Source: Ciona intestinalis
Lineage: Eukaryota; Chordata; Ascidiacea; Phlebobranchia; Cionidae
NCBI RefSeq assembly: GCF_000224145.3
Contig: NC_020179.2
Location: 2,434,125 to 2,498,124, forward strand
Reading direction: 5' to 3'
Length of the DNA: 64,000 nt
This document shows positions 1 to 28,500 of the stretch, piece after piece (the stretch's first letter is position 1; the number at the start of each line of letters is the position of its first letter). A model generated the notes under the pieces. The model searched no databases, was not told where the DNA came from, and was given only the letters and a program-made list of their open reading frames with translations. A program made the position numbers and the translations under genes.

Positions 1-2947
1 TACAGAACAATATTACAGAATAATCTTATTATAAAGGATAGACTACATATGAATAAAATCAAAGCCCTGAGAAGCCTGCAGTTCGAAACCATTGGTCTTA
101 AAGTGAAATATATGTATGAATGAATGTAACTTACTTTATCCACGCGTGGCCGGAAAACGACAGTCGTTATCACACGGGTTTAACACCTNNNNNNNNNNNN
201 NNNNNNNNNNNNNNNNNNNNNNNNNNNNNNNNNNNNNNNNNNNNNNNNNNNNNNNNNNNNNNNNNNNNNNNNNNNNNNNNNNNNNNNNNNNNNNNNNNNN
301 NNNNNNNNNNNNNTTATATTTTCGCAAAAAAAATCAAAAATATAATATTTATATGATTCAAGTTATGATCATACTTTTTTATATTTAACATCTATCCCCG
401 CACTTTTTTAAAGAAAATAATGTTTCATATTTTAGGTATCACTTGGCGCTATAACATATTCGAAGCTGGATCGGGAGAAAATTCTATAAATATGTTTTTA
501 TGACGAATATTAATATTCATAATTAATATTTTTTCGAATTTTAAAGTTTTCATTTTAGAATCGGTACCGCTGGGGTCTAGTTAGTACAGTGTCCAAATTT
601 TAGGTTGGTGGCACCAGTAAAAGGTATCGAAAATGGCCGCTAGAATATCTGTATTCTAGGATCACCTTGGTTGGTTATAGGGGTTAGTGGTTACCAAAAA
701 AGGTGGGGGGGAAGATTCTTCACTAGCACCAAGTTTACATAAAATATGATTAAATATAAAAGTAGATATAATTGTGTGGACAGTGTAAAGATTTTAAAAA
801 CCGTTGGCATGCGAAGTTTGTTTCATAATTTAAGGCACTTAAACGTCAATATCTATTGATCAACATCCTATTACAAGATAAATTTACATTAAACTTACCA
901 TTTTTATGCTTTAAATTAAATACTTATGCTCCAGAATAACTCTTCCGCCAGAAATGAGTGTAGAACTGCAAACAGAAAACGTCTAGTAACCAAACACAAT
1001 ACGAGAAATTCAAACGCACATGCCCAGTACAAGTATTGTCACATCGATTGAAAACATATCTGTAAAAAAAATCGAAGATATATGTGAAGTAAATAACGTT
1101 TTGAGTGTTAAACACAACTTTTTTTATTTAGAAAAATATTGTTATTACTGTTCTTTGAAAATTAGGTTTAATAATACATTTGTCGACATTAACAAATGAC
1201 TACGGCGCTCCTAATTCTACCACGGCATCAGTATGTGTGAGCGCTAACCAACGATTTTGCAGGAAGCTTCCAGAATGTAGTTCACGGAAGGGGTAAATTC
1301 TGGTACGGAGTAACCGTTCACTATGATGATATTTAGACAATGTATTCTGCCTTACTTTTACATTAACCTAAATTAATACTCATGACATTAATCTATTATA
1401 TGCGCAAGTTCTAGGAATTTCTCAACTAAGTCAAAACACATGCTTCTATCTATCAAAGTCTATATCATATACATTTCTGAACCTATACCACAAACATGCC
1501 ATACTAAACTAAATCTATTAAACAAAAGCATTGGCCAGATTGGCTGAAAGAGGGATTCTGTCTATTTCATATAAATTAAAGTTGGATTACACGAATACAG
1601 TATGATTTACGCAAACATATGAAGTGAAAAGATAATATAGAAGCTTCTAACACAGCGTGGAACCAACCAGCCTAAAATAATGTGTTGTAAATGTTGCGTA
1701 CAGTACATAACTTATATTATGACAGTCACTAGCCGCCTGGAAACAGATATGGTTTAACATAATTTGAATACAAGATTATAACTGGAAACAAATATGGTTT
1801 AACATGATTTCAATTTCAATAAAAGATTATAAAGAGTAGTTCTGTGCGTATTCATGAACACATGTCTCATGATAAAATATGGCACAAGATATTATAAGCT
1901 TTACAATGAATTGTGAATATGAAAAACACAGCAAAATGCGAGCTGATGTGACATTCCATACTTCTAAGCAACTCCTTTTTGTTATATTTTTTAACAGTTT
2001 CTCAAAATATATATCGATAGAAATATTGAAGCTTAAGTTATAACTCATCCTGCACAATTAATCTAAAAACACTCTAGGTACGAGCAAATTGAAGAAAGCA
2101 AAGCAGGAGACAAGTGTATTGCTATTGTGCCAACTCTGGTGTCTCTCTATGGTATGAAAGACCCAAACACTGTTAACTACTACCTGCACCACCTGTTTTT
2201 GTGAATTCATATATCTGTAGGCAGGTTCAAAAACCAAGCATCTTTAAAAAATCAGAAAACAAGTGCAAAATATTCGAAATTTAAACCTAATGATTTCGAA
2301 ATGTGATTTTACTTAGAAGGCGTAACAATAAGCCTTTAATTTTAACCTAGTGAATTTGAGCTTAATGAAACATATAATGAAATAAAATGCGGTTAAATAT
2401 ACAATGTTACTGATGTAGCAAGCCACCATACCTTGCATAAAGGCCTAGATAACTACCACAACCTGACTACTAAATGGAATGACAATGAAAATAAAGGTAG
2501 CACTTAGGATCTCTATGTATTCATTGAACTGGAACCTCACAGTCAGATCTTGAACCTGGTTTAAAAGGAGAAAAACCAAACAAGTCTGTCGATTCACTTT
2601 CTTTAGTTGGTCTGTAATTAAAAACACCTAGAATTAGCTAAGTATTTTATAGTAGCTTACTTAGAGTAATAGATCAATTCTGGCCTAAATTTCAGGTCCC
2701 ATGATGACTGTGGGACCTCACCAATACCTTTTTGAAGAGCTGGGATTTAAGACCAGATTTGACCATTACCCCAATACCTAACCCATATAGAGTATAATGT
2801 ACATACACAGTGTTGTGGTAATGAGAAAAATATGGCCTAAATCTCATGTTCTACAGCATGTCATGCTGCTGAACCTCACCCACATAGAACAGATCACTAT
2901 GGCATATGTACAACTATAAAACATGCCCAAGAATACAATGTCAAATT
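1..2947. other. Intergenic region with no recognisable gene
   Basis: No exon with convincing splice sites or family resemblance was found here on either strand. The open frames are short and look random for AT-rich DNA. It holds a broken SINE next to the first N run and, at about 2690-2900, pieces of the 'GGTGAGGTCCTAC' dispersed repeat. The part just below 2948 should contain the 3' UTR of the minus-strand kinase gene, but I see no clear AATAAA signal there. Confidence 0.5.
115..188 (-). mobile_element. SINE, tail end, cut by assembly gap
   Basis: Begins with the ATGAATGAATG tail and continues through the CGCGTGGCCGGAAAACGACAG block shared by all SINE copies in the window, then enters the N run at 189-313. 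The tRNA-like head would lie in or beyond the gap. Confidence 0.7.
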
Positions 2948-19824
<16,877 letters not shown>

Positions 19825-20905
19825 ATTTGGTTTATGCCACAACTAAAATCCAAGTTGATTTTCTTTGCACTTCCCTACATTCTTGTACATTTAAAGTCAA
19901 CCTAATATCTAGAACCAAAGATTGTTAAGCATATAAGCAAAGTGTCACATATATATATGATATATCCCTATAAATACATAATACAAAAACAAAAATGTCT
20001 GTAAAACTTAACCATAAGATCTATCATCATTACTATAAATGGTACACCACATAATTTATTTCTAACAAAAAAGACAAGGACCCACATTTCATTCATTCAT
20101 TTAATATTATAGCAAACATAGATAAATACAGTGTTCTATGAACTCTTTACAGTAAAAAAGCAAGATGACTGACAAACTCATGCCTGCTGAAATAAATTGG
20201 TTTTGTGAGAATGATGTCATTGAACAATCATTTAAATTAATAAATTACTTGATAATACACGTCACTTAGTTATACAGTAACTTGGAAAACAAAAGTTCAC
20301 AAAATCTTTACATTATACACTCCACAACTACTTTCATTAGAAAATTAACAGTTTAGTAAATAATTTTTGGTAAAATATAAGCTACAAAGTTGACAGGTTA
20401 AAGTATATATACATAAAACAATCAATAACGTTAAAATAGGGTTACATCATTCAGTTTACTGCTTAGTTACCGAAACCGAAGTTCTCCTGTATTTCCTTCT
20501 TTCGTTCATTTGTATATACGATTTCTATGCATTGTGTCGCAAAATTCCGTTTATGGTGAAATTTACATTTACGATTCAAACCTAAAATACCACTTTACCG
20601 AATCGTAAGATAAAAAAAGATTAAAAATGTTTTACTTTATAAACATTTAAATACAAAATATAAACACTTACAGCGTTATATTTTCACAGCGTCTTTATGT
20701 GCTGATTCACCGTTTAGGGGACATTTCCAAAAAACTGAAAGTCGTCGGACGAATTTCAGCTGTGAAGTTTGTTACGAGATAGTTTTGAGATAAAGTTATA
20801 TTTAAACGTACTTCTTTCTAATCACATTTAACGTGTGCTTGTACCAGGTTGCATTTATATTTTAAAGGTAGACGTAACTGGTTAAAACGTACGAACTTCC
20901 CAGCT
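19825..20905. promoter_or_regulatory. Divergent intergenic region between kinase and NDUFB2-like genes
   Basis: Must contain the 5' UTRs and promoters of both genes. No TATA box is obvious. A possible 3' splice site (TTTTAG, minus strand) lies about 20 bases before the kinase ATG; it could end a 5' UTR intron or accept a spliced leader. A minus-strand frame at about 20463-20600 is open for about 45 codons and ends at 20463. It has no ATG and may be UTR or an unrecognised terminal exon. Confidence 0.45.
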
Positions 20906-21910
20906 ATGTTGCTCGCTGGACGATTGCGATCTGCTGTAAAACTAACAAAAGCAGCAAGCAACGTTTACAATGCAACAAAACCTCTTGTTCCGAAAACAGC
21001 AAGCAGGGTATTTAAAAGACAGTAAGTGTTATGTAACTTATGCTGTTTCATTTACATACAGTATGCTAAAGTTCTTGTAATAATGTCCTTGTTTTCTTAA
21101 TAAACCATGTACACTTGATTCCATATTCATTCCTTTTGTATACATAAAATATTGCATAGAGTAACCGATAATCATATCACAACATTTATCTTTGCAGTGG
21201 AGGTACAAACCGTATGGGTTACCGATGCATGCCACCGGATGATCCATTAATTGAGATGGCTTGCGACGTTGTCCTTACAGTTCTGTGGGCTTATTTATAT
21301 TATAACTTCTACCACAGCGGTGGTACACTATTTGTAAGTATACTAATAAATTCACTATCTTTAAAATTAAACCTGAGATGGTATTTTCGGCTACCTAGTC
21401 CATCATGGTTATTACATTTTTTAGTTGGCCGACTAAAATTTTGTCATTTTTTTTACTTTTTAATAAATTTTTGTGCAATACTTGTAAAGCTAGTCAAAAT
21501 CTGCTGACTAAAGTTTAGTTGGGCGACTAAAGGAGCAAAATTGAATTTAGGCGGCGACTAGTTTAGTCAGTAGCGAGAATGCCATACCTTATGGTTTTTC
21601 TGCTACTATAGTTCAATTACATTTGTATCTAGCTTCCAGTTTCCTAAATACCAACAAAAACCTAACTACAAAAAAAAGTGTGTGCATATATAATGTAGTT
21701 TTTCCATGCAAACCTGGAAATATTCTGAGTTTTTCCCATTGTTCTTCTATCCACTGGCATATCTTTATACTTTTAAGTTAAATTATACTTACAACCATAA
21801 AAATTTATACTCATAATACAATTCTTTAATTTAATGTTTTACCCCACCAGAACGTAGGTGTCAACTACCATACATACGAACATCTATCTGATGCTGATCT
21901 TGGAATCTAA
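20906..21910 (+). CDS. NDUFB2: NADH dehydrogenase 1 beta subcomplex subunit 2-like (complex I AGGG subunit)
   Basis: Small accessory subunit of mitochondrial complex I in the inner membrane. Exons 20906-21021, 21198-21333 and 21851-21910 join in frame to about 103 residues, close to the known precursor length. The first 38 residues are basic, lack acidic residues and look like a mitochondrial presequence. After a GG near residue 40 come RMGYRCMPP, a hydrophobic segment around LTVLWAYLYYNFYHS and the end LSDADLGI. These match the family's order of YR-x-P, a tryptophan-rich helix ending WHD/YHS, and a C-terminal D-x-ELGI. The ATG is the first in frame and has no competing upstream start nearby. 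AATAAA follows at 21949. Intron 2 holds a short inverted-repeat element. The identification rests on a short, weakly conserved protein. Confidence 0.75.
21378..21587. mobile_element. MITE-3 copy with GGTATTTTC ends
   Basis: Begins GATGGTATTTTCGGCTACC and ends GCGAGAATGCCATACC, whose complement GGTATGGCATTCTCGC matches the start. Internal runs of GACTAAA and its complement are repeated. A second copy is at 50450-50642. Location: intron 2 of the NDUFB2-like gene. Confidence 0.6.
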
Positions 21911-22503
21911 TTGAGTTTAATTATTTCTTACCGTTCAAAGTTCTGATCAATAAATACTGTTAACAAATATTGCAAGTGATATTTATTATTTATTACATAA
22001 AATATGAGTGAGACATGTAGTATTATTGAAAGCTATTGAGATGAGGCACTCATTTAATTAGCTATTAAAATTAAACAAAACTTTTTTTTACAATTGAACT
22101 ACAATATTTTAGTTTAAAGATAGTGTATTGTAGCACTTTAAATTCCTTTTTTTATAAATGAAAAATTGCTATTGCATGAAATTCNNNNNNNNNNNNNNNN
22201 NNNNNNNNNNNNNNNNNNNNNNNNNNNNNNNNNNGACAAATTAAGATAAAAGTATTTAAAAGTGCATTAAAAATAGCAAATATACGTTGTAAAATATTGA
22301 AGTATGATAGAGCTAACAGCATGCCTTGCTTAAGTGCCTCTGTTTGTAAACATGCAACCCAATGTCAAAAACTGTAAATAATGTTTAACATTTTCTGGAA
22401 TGTATGTGTAAGTGTTTATATGAATGAATCTTTGAATAAAATGTAAACCTTAAAATATAAGTTTCAAATCTTTACCAATAGCATCTAGCCATCCACTAGA
22501 CTA
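21911..22503. other. Convergent 3' intergenic region with gap
   Basis: Carries the polyadenylation signal AATAAA of the NDUFB2-like gene at 21949-21954, an N run at 22185-22234, and otherwise AT-rich sequence expected to include the 3' UTR of the minus-strand SV2-like gene. No other gene was seen. Confidence 0.6.
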
Positions 22504-25500
22504 CTAATCTAGTTCTATGTTTCTGGTTTGCGGCAAAAATATAGACAAAACACCGCCTAATAAAAACACAGCTGCACAGATTAAAATAGGTATACTGCAA
22601 TTGTAGTCCATGAAGAGACCAAATGTTAAGTTTCCAAGAATTGATGCTATTCTTGATAAAGCTGGAATTACAATAAATAAATGAAAAGTTTCTTCAATGA
22701 GGAAGTATAGCAAAAACTTACAAATAATAACATTAACACACATTAGAAAAATCTGTTGTTTAGGTAGAAAAGAAAACACCACGTTTATCCGATAAAACTA
22801 TAGGCTTACCGCTTTTATTTTATTTAAAACTATATAAAATGTTCTTTTTCTACTGCTACCAGGTTAAATATAAAAATTAGACTAGCAGTTCAGGTATAAA
22901 AATGAAGTCTATTTCCGATGTATTACCATTGGTGGAAGAAGCGTCAAAAATACACTCATTGTTTGTACTAGATGAACTGCTAAACAATTATCCATATAAA
23001 ATGATTAACCTGTTAATATTCCTGTAGAAGAAGCCCGAACTGCGGTCTCGTACATTTCAGGTGTTAAAACATCCAGTGCATTCCATGCAAGAGTTGAAAC
23101 TCCATTAAATATAGCTGACATGATTATAACCTGAACACCAGACAGTTTAGGTATCTCATTCCTTCTTTTCAATATGTAATTTTACATTTAAGTTACTTTT
23201 TCACTATAATCGCAGGTGACATTTTAAAATAGGAAATTCTATAAACATAGGGAAGCTCATTGGTTATGATAACTGTAGTGCAGTAATATAGCTGTCCTGG
23301 TATTTGTTTACATTAAGATAATTGACACTAAAGCACACACATATAATATCCTTTTTAGCAACAGTATATATGTGTGTTTATGAATGAAAATGAATGAATG
23401 TAACTTACTTTATCCTCGCGTGGCCGGAAAACGACAGTCGTTATCACACAGGTTTAACACCTTGGCCAGCTTACGAGTTACCATGTATGTTACTTTGTGG
23501 GTAATATCCTTTTTTCGATTTTTTCATTTTTTTATGTATGGCTGATAAATTTGGACAAGTGACCACTGGGTTGGAGCAATTGTCGTTAAGTGTCTTGCCC
23601 AAGGACACAAACGCCCACAATGGTAGCAACGTCGAGCCTTGAACCCATTACCTCTGGGTTACAGGCAGGCGCACTAACCACTATGCCACGGCGCCGACCA
23701 ATCTTTATTCTCTTACCTGCAATTTATTGTGGACAAGCCAGAATAATAGGACACTTACACCACTCATGAACATTGAAAACACTGAAAATAATAAAGTTTT
23801 AATTAACCCCATAACCAATTGCAACTGCCATATATAAATGCCATTTAAACTGTCATATAACCTACTACTGCGGTGATTTATAAACACTAAAATCAGCTCA
23901 CAGGAAAAACGATATTGGTTTAGTTAATATAATAAAAGTATTTTTTATTCTAAAACATACTATAATTTATTTATCTCTTTACATACAGTAACAAATATTA
24001 GATTATTTAAAACTAAAAAAGAGAGAAAGAAAAGGAGCAGAAAATCAGTTGTAAAAACTTCGTCAATACATGTGTAAAATAAAAGTGTGGCTGCTAAACC
24101 CACGATACAGTATAAACTAACTTGCCTAAAATCACTTTTCCTCCAACTCTATCCATAACCAATATACTTGCAATATTGGCTGGTAGTTGTGCAGTGGCAC
24201 CGATAAATACATCAATGTACATCTCAGAATCATTAACACTTGTAGATGATTTGTTTAACACAATATGGCCACTACATGGGGAACCTGCATTCTGCTCTGT
24301 TCGTGCCATCAAAGTTGGCAACCACATCGTAATTCCATATCCACTGTAAGAATGTAGTTGTGATATGAATATGATGATCATGTAGTGTGTTTATTATATA
24401 TGGGCTCCTCAAACCTAGGAATTAGGCCAGATTTAAAGGAATGAATATATCTTGCTTCATCCTCGCCTGGCCGGAAAACGAAAGTCGTCAGTCGTTATAA
24501 CACAAGTGTTCTGTTTCATACACCTCTCGCCAGCTTATGAGTTACCATGTATGTTGATTCAGTGGTGATTTTTTTATTGATTTTTTTAAGTATGGCTGAT
24601 AATTTGAACAACCCATTGGTGACCACTATATGAGAACACATTGGCCTACAATGTTAGCAGCGACAAGGCTTGAACCAATTACCTTTGGGTTAGCGGCAGG
24701 CACGCTAACTACTTTGGCACGGCGCGGGACAATTCGGCCTACTACCCCAACAGTTACACAATGCTTTAAGCAGGAAATATAAAATGCATATCAGGTAAAA
24801 CATAAGTTTGAACTATATAACATATTGGCCTATGAAAATAATCTTATTAAGTACTTAAAATATCCATACAAAGTAACAATTAAACAATAAACATAGACCT
24901 CACCTAAAAGCAGTAGCAAAGTAGATACTCATCATAAGAACTGACTTTTTACGAGTGTTTCTGTCTGAGCCAAAGAAGATTGCCAACTGTACCTTCATGG
25001 CATACAAACCAGACACAAGCCAATATAAACATCTTCTTGGACAACTACTCAACCTAGGTTGAATAAAAACACATTAAAATAGTTTTACACTAAATATCCT
25101 TGTTTGCAGGTAAAAACCTAGTCTGTTTCCACTTTTGGCATATACAAGAAAACATACATGGCATAAGATCAGGTACCTAACATGGATATACATGCAAGTG
25201 AAGCTCTGGAATCTTTTATAATACCCCATGTGAATAATCTGTGTACACATATTAACACCCTGTTTTTATCTAAAGATTGGCGTCTATGCAAGTAAATATT
25301 ATCTCTTTAAATTTGGACACGCGTAACAAATCTTCTGACATCACTATAGTTGGTTTTAACTTTTAAACCATAACATTTGAAATAAAGAAAATCCTGTCCT
25401 ATATATGAGGTGTAAGCATAAAATGTTTGTATGCAAGTGGAAAGTGGAGCTTGTGGAACCTGTAAAACTTTGTATGCGTTACAAACCAAAAAGAAGTTGA

Positions 25501-28500
25501 ACCGGAACGTGAACCCTTGATTCTTGATGTGGTTGGGCAATCGTCATCGGGAACTATGGTGTCAAACTAGAAAAGTTGAATGTAACTTACTTTATTTTCA
25601 CGTAGCCTTAAAGGACAGTCGTTATAACACGGATGTTTTGTTTCATACAACTCGTGCCAGCTTATGAGTTACTAAGTATGTTACTTTGTGGGTGATTGTT
25701 TTTTTGGAGGATTTTTTTCATTTTTATTATGTATGGCTGTTAATTTGGATAACCCATTAGTGACCACTGGGTTGGAGCAAGTGTCCTGCCCAAGAACACA
25801 AACATCCACAATGGTAAAGGCAAAGAGCCTTGAACCCAATACCTATGGATTGAGGGCAGACACACTAACGGACTGTACTATGGCATCTAAGTTGAGAATT
25901 AGAATCATTCATTTCCTATTAAATTATAGTAAAGCTAAAATTTTATTTGCTATTGTTGTTACTAGGGCATAAATGTTCAAATGTTGTTCAATTGTAGTAA
26001 AACTAACACTCAATACTAGGTTTATACCTGTAGTGGGGTTCCTGGGTGATTAAATTTGTTCACAATTTTTAAAACCGCTAAAGATTTTTGAAAATCTCCT
26101 CTTCTATAAAGGTAGAGTGGGCTCTCTGGCATGAAGAAGAAGAACACAGATGATGTAAGGCTGGGTATTGCACAAATTATTATAAACAACCTCCACTGAT
26201 CACCATTAGGAGAGTATGCTGATATTGAAGCTGAATACGGAAGCAATCCCCATGCAAGACCTGGGATTAATACTGGGTAGTTAGGTGGTGTGACAAACTG
26301 AATAAATGTAACTTACTTTATCCTCGTGTTAACGGAAAACAACAGTTATTATAACACAAGTGTTCTGTTTCATACAACTTGTTACTTTGTGGGTGATTAT
26401 TTTTGATGGATTTTTTCATTATTATTACGTATGGCTGTTAATTTGTTTTTGGACAACCCATTAATGACCACTGAGTTGGAGCAATTGCTGTTTAATGTAT
26501 TGCCCAAAGACCGATACGGCCACACTGGTAGCAGTGGCGAGCCTTGAATCCATTATCTCTGGGTTGGAGGTAGGTGTTCTAATACTGATTTGTGTATGTG
26601 TCCTTGAGCAAGACACTTTACAGACAAACATCATGGTCTAACCGTCTAAATCCTACCTCCTCTGACTATATTGAATACAACACAGGGTAATGAACAATAC
26701 ATACCCTAAGTAACGCTCACATAATAATAATTTTCTGATAGTATTTAAACTAAATACAGACAGTTCTCTAGAGCAATTGATGGCAGAGATTAAACACCAA
26801 AAATACAATCACATGACAATAATATTGTACAATAAATGTTTATGGAATAAACCTATTGTTAATTTTAATGCAATACATTTAATGCAGCAGATATAGGAAA
26901 GGGACTGAAGTGATCAATCAAACTTATGCTGTTGTGCAATGCCTATGTGCTTGTGCGCTATGGCACAACACAAGTCATGCCTAAAGTACAAGTATGTTGA
27001 TTTACCTGCAGCAATGACATTTCCAACCATCCATGAAGTAGCAAGAGCACTGATCATCATGCCACGTTTATCTCTTGGTTGAAACTCACTAAAGTATGAG
27101 AAACAAACGGGGAGCGAACCACCAGCACTGGAACAATAGATTAATGCTATATAATATAAATGTAGTTTCTTATTGCAATTTTACACAGCAGGTTTAGAAA
27201 GAGAAATATGGCATATGGTTAATTTTACAAATATAAAACCTGGTGATGTCCCATTGTCCCATATATAGCTTAAGTTTTGCATGGGCAAGACACTTAATAT
27301 TTTTCCTACATAGCAGTGGTCACTAATTGAACGGGTTGTAATATAATATTTATCGTATAGACATATAATACACAAAAAACTACCTACAAGGCTACACACA
27401 CATGGTAACTTGTAAGCAGGCACTGCCCTGTCACATAGGATGAATAAGTTACTTTATTTGTACTTTAAGTAGTTTGAGAATTGAGGTAATGATCATTTAT
27501 CATTCATATATAAAGTATATTGTTAGTCCTTAGTCGTTACCACAACTTACCCAATGCCGCTTATAAATCTCAGTGTAAGCAATACTCCATAGTTTGGTGC
27601 AATAGCTGAGAACGTACCAAATATTCCATTTAGAGCTAATGAGAATATCACAACCCTTCTCCTACCCCAATAATCTGCTAATGTTCCCCACAGATATCCT
27701 CCAATCATCATGCCTGTATGTACATACTATATGAAGCATATGTGCCAAGTTTATACAAATTGGAAAGCAGAAAAAGCTAAACACAAAAATCTGTTACACG
27801 AATTGGTTATTTGAAGTGTAGTATAGAAACTTCCAAGGTTTGTCTCACATCTCACACGGGATGCCAGGTTTGGCAACATATGTTATTGCAATTAGCAACT
27901 GCCTCACAATACTAAAAACAGCTTATGGGTTCCATTCCTATGGTGTGCTTTTTATCATCCATAATTAGAAAACACTTGTGATATACTAAGTTTCACATTT
28001 AAATTAACAGAATTAAATATTCACATTATAATTCTCTACATGAAATAATTTTACAAGAAAATAAAATGCTTAAGTTTTAGTATACCCACCTAGGAACAGT
28101 ACTATAGTCAACCAAGTTAAACTTGAGTTTGAAAGTTTAAGTGAAGCATGCACTGATGAGATAGTGAATGAAATGCACATGATTTCAATTGCATCACTTG
28201 CATTCGCCCATCCACACTAAAAATTTAAAATCTTTTAGCCATGTAATGTAATGGTGTATTGGTAATATACTATGTATAAGTAAACAGCTATTTTTGTAAA
28301 AAATATGATATAGTAGGGTGGGGAAAGATGGGACACCTATTCATATATTTTCTTTTCCATTTAGTGGTAAACAAAGAACATTCAAAGAATTATAAAACCG
28401 TATCCTCACGACTCCCATAAGCGTTGTTAATTGTTTAAACCTGATCAGGATATTTGGATAATATGTGCTAAAGGTGTCCTATATTCCCACGCCCTACTAT

